NCBI RefSeq assembly: GCF_023703375.1
Contig: NZ_JAMQGO010000001.1
Span: 806,001 to 870,000, forward strand
Length of the DNA stretch: 64,000 nt
Direction of reading: 5' to 3'
DNA from: Lutimaribacter degradans
GTDB taxonomy: Bacteria; Pseudomonadota; Alphaproteobacteria; Rhodobacterales; Rhodobacteraceae
In this document: positions 56,102 to 64,000 of the stretch, piece after piece
Numbering within the stretch: position 1 is the first letter of the stretch
Layout: each line of letters begins with the position of its first letter
Program-made: the position numbers and the translations under genes
The notes under the pieces: generated by a model
Seen by the model: only the letters and a program-made list of their open reading frames with translations
What the model was told of the DNA's origin: nothing
Database searches by the model: none

Positions 56102-56183
56102 CTGGCATCATTCCACGCAAGCCCCCCCTTTTGTTTCGCCCCGAATCCCCTATGATCCTCGGTAAGCGAGGAAAGAACCGCCG

Positions 56184-56645
56184 ATGTCCGATACCATCGA
56201 TTATGGCAGATTGATGCACCGCGCCATGCGCGGCCTTATCCAGGAGGTCCTGGGCGATGTTCAGGCCCATGGCCTGCCCGGAGCGCATCATTTTTTCATC
56301 ACCTTTGACACCACCCACCCCGAGGCCCAGTTGGCCGACTGGTTGCGTGACAGGTATCCGACAGAAATGACCGTTGTGATCCAGCATTGGTACGATGGGC
56401 TGGAGGTCACCGATGACGGGTTTGCCGTGACGTTGAATTTCGGCGACAGCCCCGAACCGCTGTACATCCCCTACGACGCGATCCAGACCTTCGTCGATCC
56501 GTCCGTTGAATTCGGCCTGCGCTTTGATTCCCATTCCGACGAGGAAGACGACGATCCGGGCCCCGACGACGGCACATCGCTGGACACCCCGGAAGAGGCA
56601 CCCCACGATGCCGAGGTCGTCAGCCTGGACAGTTTCCGCAAGTAG
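56184..56645 (+). CDS. sspB: ClpXP adaptor SspB (alphaproteobacterial type)
   Basis: A 153-residue adaptor that hands ssrA-tagged and other substrates to ClpXP. The fold sequence IDYGRLMHRAMRGLIQEVLGDVQ...HHFFITFDTTHPE is the alphaproteobacterial SspB form. An acidic linker (SDEEDDDPGPDDG) leads to a C-terminal tail AEVVSLDSFRK, which corresponds to the ClpX-binding motif. Start ATG 56184 follows GAGGAAAG. Confidence 0.9.
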   Translation: MSDTIDYGRLMHRAMRGLIQEVLGDVQAHGLPGAHHFFITFDTTHPEAQLADWLRDRYPTEMTVVIQHWYDGLEVTDDGFAVTLNFGDSPEPLYIPYDAIQTFVDPSVEFGLRFDSHSDEEDDDPGPDDGTSLDTPEEAPHDAEVVSLDSFRK

Positions 56646-56747
56646 ACATGCCCCTCGCGGGCGCAGGGCGGTACCCCACGGCATACATCATTGAACTTTC
56701 CGTTCGGTCAGGTATGAGAAGCCAAACCCGAAAAGGAGAGCCGTTCC

Positions 56748-58142
56748 ATGACCCAGACCCGCAGCGAATCCGACAGCTTCGGCCCGCTAGAGGTGCCCGC
56801 CGACAAGTATTGGGGCGCCCAGACCCAGCGCAGCCTGATGAACTTTCCCATCGGATGGGAAAAGCAGCCCACGGCCATCGTGCGTGCGCTTGGCGTGATC
56901 AAGATGGCCTGCGCGCAGGCCAACAAGCAACTGGGCAACCTTGATGCCACGCTGGCCGATGCCATCATCCAAGCCGCGGGCGAAGTGGTCGAAGGCAAGT
57001 TCGACGACAATTTCCCGCTGGTCGTCTGGCAAACCGGATCAGGCACGCAGTCGAACATGAATGCCAACGAGGTGATCGCCAACCGCGCGATCGAGATCCT
57101 TGGCGGCACCATCGGCACCAAGGACCCGGTGCACCCCAACGACCACTGCAACATGGGCCAGTCGTCGAACGACACGTTCCCGACCGCCATGCATATCGCC
57201 ACCGCGATGAGTGTGCGTGACGTGCTGCTGCCGGGGCTGGAAAAGCTTGCCGAGACGCTGGAAAAGAAATCGGACGAGTTCAAGGACATCATCAAGATCG
57301 GCCGCACCCACACGCAGGATGCCACGCCATTGACCTTGGGCCAGGAATTTTCGGGCTATGCCCACCAGATTCGGCAGGGTATCGCGCGGGTCAAGACCGC
57401 CCTGCCCGGCATCTACGAACTTGCCCAGGGCGGCACCGCCGTTGGCACCGGCCTGAACACGAAAAAGGGCTGGGGTGAAATGGTCGCCGCCAACATGGCC
57501 GAGATCACCGGCCTGCCCTTCGTCACCGCGCCCAACAAGTTCGAGGCGCTGGCCGCCCATGACGCGATGGTATTCATGTCGGGGGCGCTCTCCACCGTTG
57601 CCGGCGCCTGCTACAAGATCGCCAACGACATCCGTTTTCTCGGCTCGGGGCCGCGCTCGGGGCTGGGCGAGCTGATCCTGCCGGAGAACGAGCCGGGCAG
57701 CTCGATCATGCCGGGCAAGGTCAACCCCACGCAGGCCGAGGCGCTGACGCAGGTCGCAGCGCATGTGATGGGCAACGATGCTGCCATAAAGTTTGCGGGC
57801 AGCCAGGGCCATTTCGAACTGAACGTCTATAACCCGATGATGTCCTACAACCTGCTGCAATCCATCCAGCTTTTGGGGGATGCGGCCGACAGCTTTACCG
57901 AGCGGATGCTGAAGGGGATCGAGGCCAACGAGCCCCGGATTGAAAAGCTCATGCGGGAATCGCTGATGCTGGTCACCGCGCTGGCGCCCGAAATCGGCTA
58001 TGACAACGCCACCAAGGTGGCCAAGACCGCCCACAAGAACGGGACCACCCTCAAGCAAGAGGCGATTGCGCTGGGTTTTGTCGATGCGGAAACATTCGAC
58101 CGTGTCGTGCGCCCAGACCAGATGATCGGCCCCAAGGACTGA
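56748..58142 (+). CDS. fumC: Class II fumarate hydratase FumC
   Basis: Oxygen-stable, iron-free fumarase of the TCA cycle; 464 residues. The fumarase/aspartase signature [11 protein letters not shown] (318-328) holds the catalytic serine, and His188 lies in [35 protein letters not shown] is the substrate-binding N-terminal block. AAAAGGAGAG precedes the ATG. A strong hairpin follows the stop, then two small genes that commonly go with fumC in this family of bacteria. Confidence 0.96.
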   Translation: MTQTRSESDSFGPLEVPADKYWGAQTQRSLMNFPIGWEKQPTAIVRALGVIKMACAQANKQLGNLDATLADAIIQAAGEVVEGKFDDNFPLVVWQTGSGTQSNMNANEVIANRAIEILGGTIGTKDPVHPNDHCNMGQSSNDTFPTAMHIATAMSVRDVLLPGLEKLAETLEKKSDEFKDIIKIGRTHTQDATPLTLGQEFSGYAHQIRQGIARVKTALPGIYELAQGGTAVGTGLNTKKGWGEMVAANMAEITGLPFVTAPNKFEALAAHDAMVFMSGALSTVAGACYKIANDIRFLGSGPRSGLGELILPENEPGSSIMPGKVNPTQAEALTQVAAHVMGNDAAIKFAGSQGHFELNVYNPMMSYNLLQSIQLLGDAADSFTERMLKGIEANEPRIEKLMRESLMLVTALAPEIGYDNATKVAKTAHKNGTTLKQEAIALGFVDAETFDRVVRPDQMIGPKD

Positions 58143-58169
58143 GCCCCAATGGCGGGATGACACCCGCTC

Positions 58170-58203
58170 AGCGCGCGTGCCACTGGACGGCGCGCGCGCT
58201 TTT
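58170..58203 (+). terminator. Terminator of fumC
   Basis: A 12-bp stem with one G-U pair is formed by 58170-58181 and 58189-58200, with a 7-nt loop, followed by TTTT. It ends 16 bp before the DUF4169 start, so some read-through or a promoter within the stem region is needed for the next genes. Confidence 0.75.
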
Positions 58204-58218
58204 CGTCACTCTGGCGCC

Positions 58219-58395
58219 ATGAAGCAGGTCGTGAATCTCAACAAGGCGCGCAAGGCACGCGACAAGTCGCGCAAAAAGGCGCTGGCCGATGAAAACGCGG
58301 TGAAATACGGTCGCAGCAAGGCCGCGAAGCAGCGCGACACGGCTCAATCGGCACGTGACGCCCAGCGGCTTGACGCACATAAGCGCGACGAATGA
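58219..58395 (+). CDS. DUF4169-family small basic protein
   Basis: A 58-residue, highly charged protein: MKQVVNLNKARKARDKSRK, then EKNAV-type and SKAAKQRDTAQ segments ending in LDAHKRDE. It has no membrane helix and no cysteine. The family is widespread in alphaproteobacteria next to fumC and an RHH gene, and its function is unknown. Its stop overlaps the next start by 4 bp, so it is probably translated with the RHH protein. Confidence 0.75.
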   Translation: MKQVVNLNKARKARDKSRKKALADENAVKYGRSKAAKQRDTAQSARDAQRLDAHKRDE

Positions 58396-58625
58396 GCGAC
58401 CGGCCCATAAAACGCTCGGTGACGTTGCAGGGGCATCGCACTAGTGTGTCGCTTGAAGAGCCGTTTTGGCAAGCCTTCCGCGACATCGCCCGCGAAAAGG
58501 GAAAACCCGTCAACACGCTGGCCGCGGAAATAGATGCCGCCCGCACACCCGGAACAGGTTTGGGCACGGCCATTCGGCTGTATGTTCTGGCCCATTACCA
58601 GGCCAAGGCCGATCGCGCCGAATGA
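58392..58625 (+). CDS. Ribbon-helix-helix domain protein
   Basis: A 77-residue RHH-fold protein. The strand KRSVTLQGHRTSVSLEEPFWQAFRDIAREKGKPVNTLAAEID followed by LGTAIRLYVLAHYQA is the RHH_4 pattern. It may bind DNA as a dimer, but no target is evident. It overlaps the DUF4169 gene by 4 bp (ATGA) and is convergent with sufE, whose stop is adjacent. Confidence 0.78.
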   Translation: MSDRPIKRSVTLQGHRTSVSLEEPFWQAFRDIAREKGKPVNTLAAEIDAARTPGTGLGTAIRLYVLAHYQAKADRAE

Positions 58626-59030
58626 TCAGGCGGCGGCCGTTTCGCGGATGCGCTGGATCATGGCCTTGACCCCGTTCGACCGCTGCGCGGACAGGTGGTC
58701 TTGCAGCCCCAGGCGGCCCAGTTCGGCCTGAGCGTCGATGCGCGCCACATCCTGCATGGGCACATCGTTGTAAAGCGCGCGCAAAACGGCGATCAGCCCA
58801 CGCACGATCAGCGCGTCGCTGTCACCATCGAAATGGAACTTTCCGTCCTTCGGCGTGATATGCAACCAGACCTGGCTGGCGCAGCCATCCACCTTGGTGG
58901 CAGGCACTTTCAACGCGTCGTCCAATGGCGCCATTGCCTTGCCCAACTCGATCACATGGCGATAGCGGTCTTCCCAGTCTTCCAGGAATTCGAAATCTTC
59001 CACGATCTCTTCGAATGCTTGCGTGGCCAT
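58626..59030 (-). CDS. sufE: SufE-family sulfur acceptor protein
   Basis: A 134-residue protein that takes sulfur from the SufS cysteine desulfurase. The active cysteine is Cys50 in VDGCASQVWLHI. FEFLEDWEDRYRHVIELGKAM is the usual N-terminal block. The ATG at 59030 is chosen because AGAGGG precedes it; another at 59045 is possible. It is the third Fe-S-related gene in this part of the window, but is transcribed in the opposite direction to the others. Confidence 0.92.
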   Translation of the reverse strand: MATQAFEEIVEDFEFLEDWEDRYRHVIELGKAMAPLDDALKVPATKVDGCASQVWLHITPKDGKFHFDGDSDALIVRGLIAVLRALYNDVPMQDVARIDAQAELGRLGLQDHLSAQRSNGVKAMIQRIRETAAA

Positions 59031-59160
59031 GCTGCCCTCTGTCATTTCGCGTTGTTTTCCGACAGGTAGGCTGCCAACTGCAAAAGGTCCAGACGTGATG
59101 CGGCTTTTCAACCTGCCGCGTATGCTCTAAACCCGGGACAAGGCAAGGATAGGCAGACCC

Positions 59161-59664
59161 ATGCGCAAACCTCTCGTGGCCCTTTTGGCCCTGACCCTGA
59201 CCCTGACCCTCAGCGCCTGCGGCACGGTGCGCGAGTCGCGGCTCAACCCGTTCAACTGGTTCGGCGCCAGCCGCGAAGTGCCCGCACAGGCGCAGGAAAG
59301 CACCAACCCGCTGATTCCCCAGCGGCGCAATCTTCTGCGTCGCCCCGAAGCGGAATTCGTCGGCACCCCGCTGGAGCAGGTAACCGCGCTCAGCATCGAG
59401 CGCGTGTCGGATGGGGCGATCGTCCGGGTGCAGGGCATGGCGCAACGCGCCGATGCCTATGACATTCGCCTCGTGCCTCAGCCGACCGAACGGGCCGACG
59501 AGCTGCACTTTGAATTGCAGGGGGCCTTTCCCGAGATGACACGCAGCACCGCGCGCCTGCCGCGCCCGGTGACGGTGGCCGAACACCTGACCACGCAAGA
59601 CCTGGCCGGCATCCGCCGTATCCGCGTCAGCGCCGCCAGCAACGCGCGCGAAACCCGCCGCTAG
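59161..59664 (+). CDS. Putative lipoprotein
   Basis: A 167-residue protein with a lipoprotein signal peptide ending in the lipobox LSAC (Cys20). The signal core contains an LTLTLTL stretch coded by three tandem CTGACC units. The mature part has no recognised domain; the segment NPFNWFG and the beta-rich C-terminal half (RVSDGAIVRVQGMAQRADAYDIRLVP) suggest a small envelope protein conserved in this group of bacteria. It is divergent from sufE. Function unknown. Confidence 0.72.
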   Translation: MRKPLVALLALTLTLTLSACGTVRESRLNPFNWFGASREVPAQAQESTNPLIPQRRNLLRRPEAEFVGTPLEQVTALSIERVSDGAIVRVQGMAQRADAYDIRLVPQPTERADELHFELQGAFPEMTRSTARLPRPVTVAEHLTTQDLAGIRRIRVSAASNARETRR

Positions 59665-59766
59665 GCACCGGGGTCATACCAGCAAGCGGATCGCGCGTTT
59701 TCACCAACGGTCATGAACGGGGCGCAGCGCGCGCCACCCGGCGGCGACACGCATCAAGGCTTGTTG

Positions 59767-60933
59767 TCAGGCGTCGAGCCGCAGGATCTTGACCGACTGG
59801 CCCTTGGCCGTCAGACCGATTTCCCCATTGCACAGCCGCTCGGCGTCGGCGCCGAACACCTCGCGCCGCCACCCGTGCAGCGCCGGCACATCGCGTTCGC
59901 CCGCGGCCATCGCATCGAGATCTGCCGCACTGGCTATCAGCTTGGCCGCGACGCCGGACCGTTCGGTCTTGGCCTTCAACAGCACGCGCAACAAATCTGC
60001 AAGCGCCGGGTTGACCTGCAGCTTTTCACGGCCCTTGGGCGCCTCGGGGTAATCCTCGGGGCGGCAATTCACACCCGCCTCGACCGCGGCAATAATCCCC
60101 TCGGCGATATCGCCCTTGCGGGCCTCGCGCAGCAACAGCCGCGATTTGGCCAGATCGCCAAGGTTGCGCGGCTTGGTCGAGGCCAGCTCGACCGCGGCAT
60201 CATCCTTGAACACACGGTTGCGCGGAATATTGCGCGCCTGCGCGTATTCTTCGCGGAACCGCGCCAATTCGCGCAGGACGGCCAGGAACTTGCCCGAATT
60301 CGTGCGCGTCTTGATCCGTTGCCAAGCGTCTTCGGGGTGGGACTTGTAGGTTTCGGGGTTTGTCAGCATGGTCAGTTCCTCGGCAACCCACGGCGCGCGG
60401 CCCTTTTTCTCAAGCTCGGCGGCCAGGAACTCGTAAATCTTGCGCAGATGCGTCACATCGGCCAATGCGTAGGTCTTTTGCGCCTCGCTCAGCGGGCGGC
60501 GCGACCAGTCGGTGAATCGGCTGGATTTGTCCAGGCTTTCGCGGGCGATCTTGCGCACCAGCGTTTCGTACCCCACCTGCTCGCCAAAGCCGCAAACCAT
60601 CGCCGCAACCTGGGTATCGAACAGCGGCACCGGAAAGACCTCCGCATCAACGTAAAAGATTTCCAGGTCCTGCCGCGCGGCATGGAACACCTTGACCACG
60701 TTCTCATCGCGAAACAGCGTGTAAAGCGGCTCCAGCGACATGTCGGCGCCTTCGATCGGGTCCACCAGAACCGCGTTGTCATCGCCCTCGCCGGGCATGG
60801 CCAGCTGGATCAGGCACAGCTTCGAGTAATATGTCCGCTCACGCAGAAACTCGGTGTCCACGGTCACGTAATCGTGGCGTACAGCCTCTTGGCAAAATGC
60901 GGCGAGGTCTTCGGTGGTGGTGATTGTTTTCAT
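59767..60933 (-). CDS. rnd: Ribonuclease D
   Basis: 3'-5' exoribonuclease acting in tRNA and small RNA maturation; 388 residues. The DEDD motifs begin with Asp26-Glu28 (VTVDTEFLRERTYYSKLCLIQ), then FHAARQDLEIFY and the tyrosine-aspartate motif in LSEAQKTYALADVTHL. An HRDC-type domain follows (YAQARNIPRNRVFKDDAAVELA). It lies 96 bp downstream of purN in the same direction, so it may be a separate unit. Confidence 0.93.
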   Translation of the reverse strand: MKTITTTEDLAAFCQEAVRHDYVTVDTEFLRERTYYSKLCLIQLAMPGEGDDNAVLVDPIEGADMSLEPLYTLFRDENVVKVFHAARQDLEIFYVDAEVFPVPLFDTQVAAMVCGFGEQVGYETLVRKIARESLDKSSRFTDWSRRPLSEAQKTYALADVTHLRKIYEFLAAELEKKGRAPWVAEELTMLTNPETYKSHPEDAWQRIKTRTNSGKFLAVLRELARFREEYAQARNIPRNRVFKDDAAVELASTKPRNLGDLAKSRLLLREARKGDIAEGIIAAVEAGVNCRPEDYPEAPKGREKLQVNPALADLLRVLLKAKTERSGVAAKLIASAADLDAMAAGERDVPALHGWRREVFGADAERLCNGEIGLTAKGQSVKILRLDA

Positions 60934-61029
60934 ATGTCGCGCTCGATACTGTCGCGCGGGTCATCCGCGCCCTGCCAGATTGGATGGGTCCATATAGGAC
61001 AGCCGGGTCGGAATGGAAACCCGTGCCTT

Positions 61030-61620
61030 CTAAAGTTGCAAAAGGCCGCGTTCACCCTGGGCGAAGCGGCGCAGGACGGCCGGGTAAAGGCGGTGTTCCT
61101 GCTCCAGCACGCGCGCGGCAAGACTGTCGGGCGTGTCATCGGGCAGCACTGGCACGCGCGCCTGTCCAAGGATCGGGCCGCCATCCAGCTCGGCGGTGAC
61201 CTCGTGCACCGTGCAGCCGGCCTCGGCGTCGCGCGCCTCGATCGCGCGGGCATGGGTGTTGAGCCCGCGATATTTCGGCAAAAGCGATGGGTGGATATTC
61301 AACATCCGGCCCGCGAAATGGTCGATGAACAAAGGCGTCAGGATGCGCATGAAACCGGCCAGCGCGATAATGTCGGGTGCATGGCCGTCAATTCGCGAAA
61401 TCAACGTCTTTTCAAAGCCTTCCCGATCGCCCTTGAAGTCACGATGATCGACCACCTCGGTCGGCACACCCAACGCCTGCGCGCGGGCCAGCCCGCCCGC
61501 GCCCGCCACGTTCGACAACACCAGGCAGGGCCGCGCCGGGTGGTCACCCACCATGCTATCCACCAGCTTGACCATGTTGGAGCCGCCGCCGGAAATCAGG
61601 ATGGCAACGCGTTTCGTCAC
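61030..61620 (-). CDS. purN: Phosphoribosylglycinamide formyltransferase PurN
   Basis: Transfers a formyl group from 10-formyl-THF to GAR, the third step of purine synthesis; 196 residues. Asn108 and His110 ([13 protein letters not shown]) and Asp146 ([11 protein letters not shown]) are the catalytic trio. [11 protein letters not shown] near the start binds the phosphate. Its GTG start overlaps the purM stop by 4 bp (GTGA), so the two enzymes are made together. Confidence 0.95.
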   Translation of the reverse strand: MTKRVAILISGGGSNMVKLVDSMVGDHPARPCLVLSNVAGAGGLARAQALGVPTEVVDHRDFKGDREGFEKTLISRIDGHAPDIIALAGFMRILTPLFIDHFAGRMLNIHPSLLPKYRGLNTHARAIEARDAEAGCTVHEVTAELDGGPILGQARVPVLPDDTPDSLAARVLEQEHRLYPAVLRRFAQGERGLLQL

Positions 61621-62663
61621 GCAAGCGCCCCGCTATAGGTCACGCCCGAGCCCGCGCGTACGTGGCCCAGCGTGTAAACGGCTTCGCCCATCTCGGTCAG
61701 TTGGGCCGCCAGCGACTCGGCCCGGTCGGGCGCCACGGCCAGCACCATGCCGACGCCACAGTTGAAGGTTTTCAGCATCTCGGCCTGGTCCATGTCGCCC
61801 GTCTGCATAAGCCAACGGAACACGCCCGGCAGTTCCCACGCGCCAAGGTCGATCTCGGCGCCCATACCCTCGGGCAGGACGCGCGGCAGGTTCTCGGTCA
61901 GGCCACCGCCGGTGATATGCGCCAACGCGTGAACGCCGCCGGACCGTACCGCCGCCAGCGCCTGCTTCACGTACAGGCGCGTCGGCGCCAAAAGCGCCGA
62001 CCCAAGCGCCCCCTCGCCCCAGGGGCAGTCGGCATCCCACCCGAGGCCCGACAGCTCGACCAGCTTGCGCACGAGGCTGTAACCGTTGGAGTGCACGCCA
62101 CTGCTTGCCAGCCCCAGCAATACATCGCCCGTCGCCACGCCCGCGGGCAGGTCGGCGCCGCGCTCCATCGCGCCCACGGCAAAGCCTGCAAGATCGAAAT
62201 CACCGTCGGAATACATGCCCGGCATTTCCGCCGTCTCGCCGCCGATCAGGGCGCAGCCCGACAGCTCGCAGCCCTGTGCGATGCCCGTAATGATGTCTGC
62301 CGCGGCGTCCAGTTCCAGCTTGCCGGTGGCAAAGTAATCCAGGAAGAACAGCGGTTCGGCCCCCTGGCAGACAAGGTCGTTGACGCACATGGCCACGAGG
62401 TCGACCCCGATGGTTGCGAAATGGCCGGTGTCGATGGCGATCCGCAGTTTGGTGCCCACACCGTCGGTTGCGGCCACCAGCACCGGGTCGGTGTAGCCCG
62501 CGGCCTTGAGGTCGAACAGGGCACCGAAACCGCCCAGCCCTGCCATCACACCGGGGCGCGCGGTGCGCCTTGCCGCGGGTTTGATCCGCTCGACCAGCTC
62601 ATTGCCCGCGTCGATATCGACGCCCGCCTGCGCATAGGTGATGCCATTCTTGCCACTGGTCAT
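61617..62663 (-). CDS. purM: Phosphoribosylformylglycinamidine cyclo-ligase PurM
   Basis: AIR synthetase of the purine pathway, 348 residues. The N-terminal [22 protein letters not shown] and [10 protein letters not shown], the ATP-binding [14 protein letters not shown] and [15 protein letters not shown] are family signatures. It is the first gene of a purM-purN pair. The upstream 107 bp to the tRNA gene holds the likely promoter. Confidence 0.96.
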   Translation of the reverse strand: MTSGKNGITYAQAGVDIDAGNELVERIKPAARRTARPGVMAGLGGFGALFDLKAAGYTDPVLVAATDGVGTKLRIAIDTGHFATIGVDLVAMCVNDLVCQGAEPLFFLDYFATGKLELDAAADIITGIAQGCELSGCALIGGETAEMPGMYSDGDFDLAGFAVGAMERGADLPAGVATGDVLLGLASSGVHSNGYSLVRKLVELSGLGWDADCPWGEGALGSALLAPTRLYVKQALAAVRSGGVHALAHITGGGLTENLPRVLPEGMGAEIDLGAWELPGVFRWLMQTGDMDQAEMLKTFNCGVGMVLAVAPDRAESLAAQLTEMGEAVYTLGHVRAGSGVTYSGALA

Positions 62664-62770
62664 GGGATGCCCCCCTGTTGCCGTTTGAGCGCGAGGTAAT
62701 CCATCACCGCGACCAAGGCAACGGCAAAGCCTTGACGCCTGCCTGCTTCCTGATACGAAAGCGGCAGGCC

Positions 62771-62847
62771 GGGCCTGTAGCTCAATTGGTTAGAGCAGAG
62801 CGCTCATAACGCTTTGGTTGGGGGTTCGAGTCCCTCCGGGCCTACCA
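62771..62847 (+). tRNA. tRNA with CAU anticodon (tRNA-Ile2 or elongator tRNA-Met)
   Basis: A full cloverleaf including an encoded CCA: acceptor GGGCCTG/CGGGCCT, D arm GCTC-GAGC, anticodon stem AGCG/CGCT around CTCATAA (anticodon CAT) and T arm GGGGG-TTCGAGT-CCCTC. The first acceptor pair is G1-U72, which excludes the initiator type. Ile2 (with modified C34) seems more likely than Met, but the sequence alone does not settle it. Confidence 0.93.
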
Positions 62848-62923
62848 CCTCGCCAGGAAACCACCCGTGGGTGACGCGTCCGCGCGGCCCCGTCATGTCG
62901 CAATGAATCAAGCTCCGCAGAAG

Positions 62924-64000
62924 TTACCGCGCGATCACGATATCGGCGCGCAACCCACCCAACCGGTCGCTTACACCCAGCCGCAACACACCGCCATGGG
63001 CCCGCGCGATATCGGCGGCTATGGCCAGGCCCAGCCCCACGCCCGAGCCGCGATTCTGATTGCGCGCGCTGTCGAGTCGTGTGAAGGGCCGGATCGCGTC
63101 GCCCCGCTGGTCGGCGGGAATACCGGGGCCGTCATCCTCGACGCGAATGCGCAGCGACTTGTCGGACAGCGTGACCGAGACCTCGGCCCTGTCACCATAC
63201 CGCACCGCGTTCGAAACCAGGTTGTCGACCGCGCGCCGCAACGCCACCGGGCGTAGCGCCACTTCGCCCTGCCCTTCTGCCGCGATCAGCGTGACCGGCG
63301 CGCCATTGCGCCGGTGATCGTCGACAAGATCGCGCACCAGCGAAATCGGGTCGGTCGGCTCGGCCTCGCCCTCGGCGATACCCTTGGCAAAAGACAGGAA
63401 TTCGTCGATCATGCGCTGCATGTCCTCGACATCGCGCTCCAGCGGTTCGCGCTCGTCATCATCGAGAAACGACAACCCCAGTTTCAACCGCGTCAAAGGG
63501 GTACGCAGATCATGGCTGACCCCGGACAACATCAGCGTGCGCTGCTCGATTTGCCGCTCGATCCGGGCGCGCATGTCGAGAAAGGCATTGCCGGCGGCCC
63601 GCACCTCTTGCGCGCCCGATGGATGGTATTCGACATGTCGCCCCCGCCCAAAGGCCTGCGCCGCCTTCGCCAGCCGCGTGATCGGGCGCAACTGGTTGCG
63701 CAGGTAGATGAAGGCGATCAAAGTCATCAGCCCGCCGAAAAACACCATGTTCACGAACAGTTGGTGGGGGTTGCGGGCAGACAGCCGCGCCCGGCGCAGC
63801 GTGATCTCGACCGCCGCCTGGCCGCCCTCCTCGGGCCGCAGCGTCAGTATCGCCTGGCTGGTGTCGGGCAGCGCCACGGCCACGAGCCCGGGCAGCGCAT
63901 CGTAAAGCGCGCGGCGGACAATGGGCGCGGTCAGGTCATACCAGACCAGCGCCCCGTCGACGGGCTCGGGTGCGGCCGGCGCCAGGCTGAACTCCAACGC
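62924..64000 (-). CDS. Sensor histidine kinase (partial, N-terminus beyond window edge)
   Basis: At least 358 residues of a membrane histidine kinase, open through the right edge. A periplasmic sensor part (SLAPAAPEPVDGALVWYD) is followed by a helix (FVNMVFFGGLMTLIAFIYL), a HAMP domain (RNQLRPITRLAKAAQAFGRG), the H-box SGVSHDLRTPLTRLKLG with the phosphorylated His, an N-box (DNLVSNAVRYGD) and G-boxes (VEDDGPGIP, GSGVGLGLAIA). The arrangement is that of EnvZ-type kinases; its response regulator should lie beyond the window. The stop is 76 bp from the tRNA gene. Confidence 0.92.
   Translation of the reverse strand, partial: ALEFSLAPAAPEPVDGALVWYDLTAPIVRRALYDALPGLVAVALPDTSQAILTLRPEEGGQAAVEITLRRARLSARNPHQLFVNMVFFGGLMTLIAFIYLRNQLRPITRLAKAAQAFGRGRHVEYHPSGAQEVRAAGNAFLDMRARIERQIEQRTLMLSGVSHDLRTPLTRLKLGLSFLDDDEREPLERDVEDMQRMIDEFLSFAKGIAEGEAEPTDPISLVRDLVDDHRRNGAPVTLIAAEGQGEVALRPVALRRAVDNLVSNAVRYGDRAEVSVTLSDKSLRIRVEDDGPGIPADQRGDAIRPFTRLDSARNQNRGSGVGLGLAIAADIARAHGGVLRLGVSDRLGGLRADIVIAR

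Noticed and set aside
59713..61638. A 641-codon plus-strand frame across rnd and purN
   Set aside because: It spans two real minus-strand genes and the gap between them; there is no coding signature in its product.

Overview
The window is about 64 kb of GC-rich chromosome from an alphaproteobacterium, most likely a member of the Rhodobacteraceae (Roseobacter group). Grounds for this: a complete C-P lyase operon with a DUF1045 gene, several TRAP and ABC uptake systems, an alphaproteobacterial SspB, and the run fumC - DUF4169 - ribbon-helix-helix - SufE. Genes are densely packed, with many 1-4 bp stop/start overlaps. No insertion sequence, prophage, integrase or CRISPR array was seen.

Layout. 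1-2989 (minus): a ProXWV glycine-betaine-type importer, cut at the left edge. 2990-4005: the only long gene-free stretch, AT-richer, with a phased array of inverted repeats. 4006-5700: a membrane-tethered or exported glycoside-hydrolase-like protein with an Asp-Pro-rich linker. 5801-18219: a phosphonate regulon, phnCDEE, a hexapeptide acetyltransferase, phnF, phnGHIJKLN, a 2H phosphoesterase (DUF1045) and phnM, with a Pho-box-like site in front of phnC. 18245-25585: an RpiR regulator, a TAXI-type TRAP importer with a universal stress protein, a class III aminotransferase and a nitrilase-fold amidase. 25651-38144: two M20 amidohydrolases, a Dpp/Opp-type ABC importer, an M81 peptidase, an IclR regulator and a penicillin-acylase-family Ntn hydrolase that lacks a signal peptide. 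Together these look like a module for taking up and cutting amide or peptide compounds. 38075-41397: divergent oxyR-katG. 41481-44399: cueR and copA with a textbook 19-bp-spacer CueR promoter. 44472-50685: ridA, two tRNA-Val genes, a MaoC hydratase, a histidine phosphatase, an HU-like protein with a basic tail, lon and tgt. 50793-58625: enoyl-CoA hydratase, SufT, a SatD-like/DUF3307 pair with a nested palindromic operator, SufA/IscA, tpiA, chrA, sspB, fumC, DUF4169 and RHH. 58626-64000: sufE, a lipoprotein, rnd, purN, purM, a CAU-anticodon tRNA and the C-terminal part of a histidine kinase.

How the parts work together. The window is dominated by scavenging: osmolyte uptake, phosphonate uptake plus C-P bond cleavage under phosphate control, and uptake plus hydrolysis of amides. 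Stress and housekeeping genes follow (peroxide, copper and chromate handling, proteolysis, Fe-S assembly, purine synthesis). In all four transport operons that carry their own solute-binding protein, a strong hairpin lies directly after the binding-protein gene and before the permease gene, which suggests a shared way of making the binding protein in excess.

The strongest candidate for something poorly described is the two-gene SatD-like/DUF3307 unit at 52046-53501. It joins a protein whose motif order resembles a nucleotide cyclase and which ends in a helix-turn-helix to a multi-spanning membrane protein, behind a 52-bp nested palindrome. Functions are assigned from motifs and family knowledge; no database search was run.
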